From: Euryarchaeota archaeon UBA173
Lineage (GTDB): Archaea > Thermoplasmatota > Poseidoniia > Poseidoniales > Thalassarchaeaceae
Direction of reading: 5' to 3'
Assembly (NCBI GenBank): GCA_002498925.1
Contig: DAJH01000039.1
Location: forward strand, 1-6,015
Length of the DNA stretch: 6,015 bases
The notes under the pieces: generated by a model
What the model was told of the DNA's origin: nothing
The model's database searches: none
What the model saw: the letters and a program-made list of their open reading frames with translations, nothing else
Shown: piece by piece, positions 5,807 to 6,015 of the stretch
Position numbering within the stretch: the first letter of the stretch is position 1
Layout: each line of letters begins with the position of its first letter
Program-made: the position numbers and the translations under genes

Positions 5807-5817
5807 CCGCTGGATCA
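5807..5817 (+). promoter_or_regulatory. U3-like leader element complementary to the 16S 5' end
   Basis: The leader segment CCGCTGGATCA can pair with 16S positions 5845-5856 (TGATCCTGCCGG). It forms six contiguous pairs (GGATCA with TGATCC), a U-U mismatch, two GC pairs, a bulged C and two more GC pairs. Between the strands, a local hairpin GATT-C-CGC / GCG-A-AATC (5820-5840) brings them together. The same 16S segment is bound by U3 snoRNA GGAUCA in eukaryotes. U3-like sequences in archaeal and bacterial rRNA leaders have been proposed before as cis chaperones of the 5' pseudoknot. Confidence 0.5.
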
Positions 5818-5836
5818 GTGATTCCGCTTCACGCGA

Positions 5837-6015
5837 AATCCGGTTGATCCTGCCGGAGGCTACCGCTATTGGAGTTCGATTAAGCCATGCGAGTCTAGAG
5901 GCCTAGCCTCGGCGTACCGCTCAGTAACACGTGGGTAACCTACCCTATGCTGGGGAATAAGCTCGGGAAACTGAGAATAATACCCCATAGTCCACTACGC
6001 CTGGAACGGTGAGTG
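5837..6015 (+). rRNA. 16S ribosomal RNA, 5' end (partial)
   Basis: This is the first about 179 nt of an archaeal small-subunit rRNA; the rest lies beyond the window. Recognition rests on TCCGGTTGATCCTGCCGG at 5839-5856, TTCGATTAAGCCATGCGAGTC (from about 5875) and GCTCAGTAACACGTGGGTAA (from 5919), in the correct order and spacing. A short helix-6 hairpin, GAGGC-CTA-GCCTC, lies at 5898-5910. The GGGAAACTGAGAATAATACC block and CTGGAACG near the right end recall marine Thermoplasmatota 16S. The exact mature 5' base is uncertain by a few nucleotides. The archaeal 16S gene here is preceded by secY, not by another rRNA or tRNA; in Thermoplasmatota the rRNA genes are often unlinked. Confidence 0.96.

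Larger units (their letters stand above)
5482..5836 (+). other. Non-coding secY-16S spacer, hairpin-rich then AT-rich
   Basis: No convincing protein gene lies on either strand between the secY stop and the 16S rRNA start. The first part (about 5500-5720) has several strong inverted repeats, listed separately. The last part (about 5761-5810) is only about 36% GC, as expected for an rRNA promoter region, and contains the repeated element TAAC-TAAC-A-TAAC (5792-5804). The spacer must hold the end of the ribosomal-protein transcript and/or the 16S promoter and leader, unless 16S is co-transcribed with the operon. No tRNA cloverleaf or C/D-box sRNA motif set was found by eye. Confidence 0.8.

Noticed and set aside
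5482..5836. Signal recognition particle RNA, RNase P RNA or C/D-box sRNA in the spacer
   Set aside because: No SRP helix-8 GNAR-loop block, no RNase P core motifs and no RUGAUGA/CUGA box pairs were seen. The hairpins are therefore left unassigned.
1..6015. Mobile elements, CRISPR arrays, integration sites or defence genes
   Set aside because: The window is fully accounted for by conserved housekeeping genes, a short spacer and rRNA. No direct-repeat array, transposase or terminal inverted repeat was found.

Overview
The window is an archaeal chromosome segment, all on the + strand. It holds the distal part of the spc-type ribosomal-protein operon and then the 5' end of a 16S rRNA gene. Archaeal origin is shown by three things: archaeal/eukaryotic-only proteins (eL32, eL19), archaeal-type versions of uL18, uS5, uL30, uL15 and SecY, and the archaeal 16S 5' sequence TCCGGTTGATCCTGCCGG. 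The 16S fragment, the mid-range GC and the position of a 16S gene directly behind secY suggest a marine Thermoplasmatota-like euryarchaeon, most probably Marine Group II (Poseidoniales). That placement is an inference from memory of these groups, not a search result.

Layout: 3' end of rpl6 (uL6, to 205); rpl32e with an N-terminal SAP domain (208-864); rpl19e (864-1340); rpl18 (1337-1855); rps5 (1852-2640); rpl30 (2637-3107, TTG start); rpl15 (3118-3537); secY (3559-5481, 640 aa with an extra 4-helix N-terminal membrane segment). A 355-bp non-coding region follows (5482-5836). It is rich in hairpins in its first two thirds and AT-rich near its end. The 16S rRNA gene begins at about 5837 and runs off the window.

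The protein genes overlap by 1-4 bp or are 2-21 bp apart, and most have a purine-rich Shine-Dalgarno, so they are almost certainly one translationally coupled transcript. The products work together: large- and small-subunit proteins, plus the translocon channel on which ribosomes dock. Gene order L6-L32e-L19e-L18-S5-L30-L15-SecY is the canonical archaeal one, but adk, which commonly follows secY in euryarchaea, is absent and 16S takes its place.

No unknown multi-gene system is visible. The points that stand out are: the SAP-L32e fusion with a very acidic linker; the 4-TM extension of SecY; a U3-like GGATCA element in the 16S leader that can pair with the 5' end of 16S; and the unusually structured secY-16S spacer, which may encode a small RNA or leader/terminator structures.
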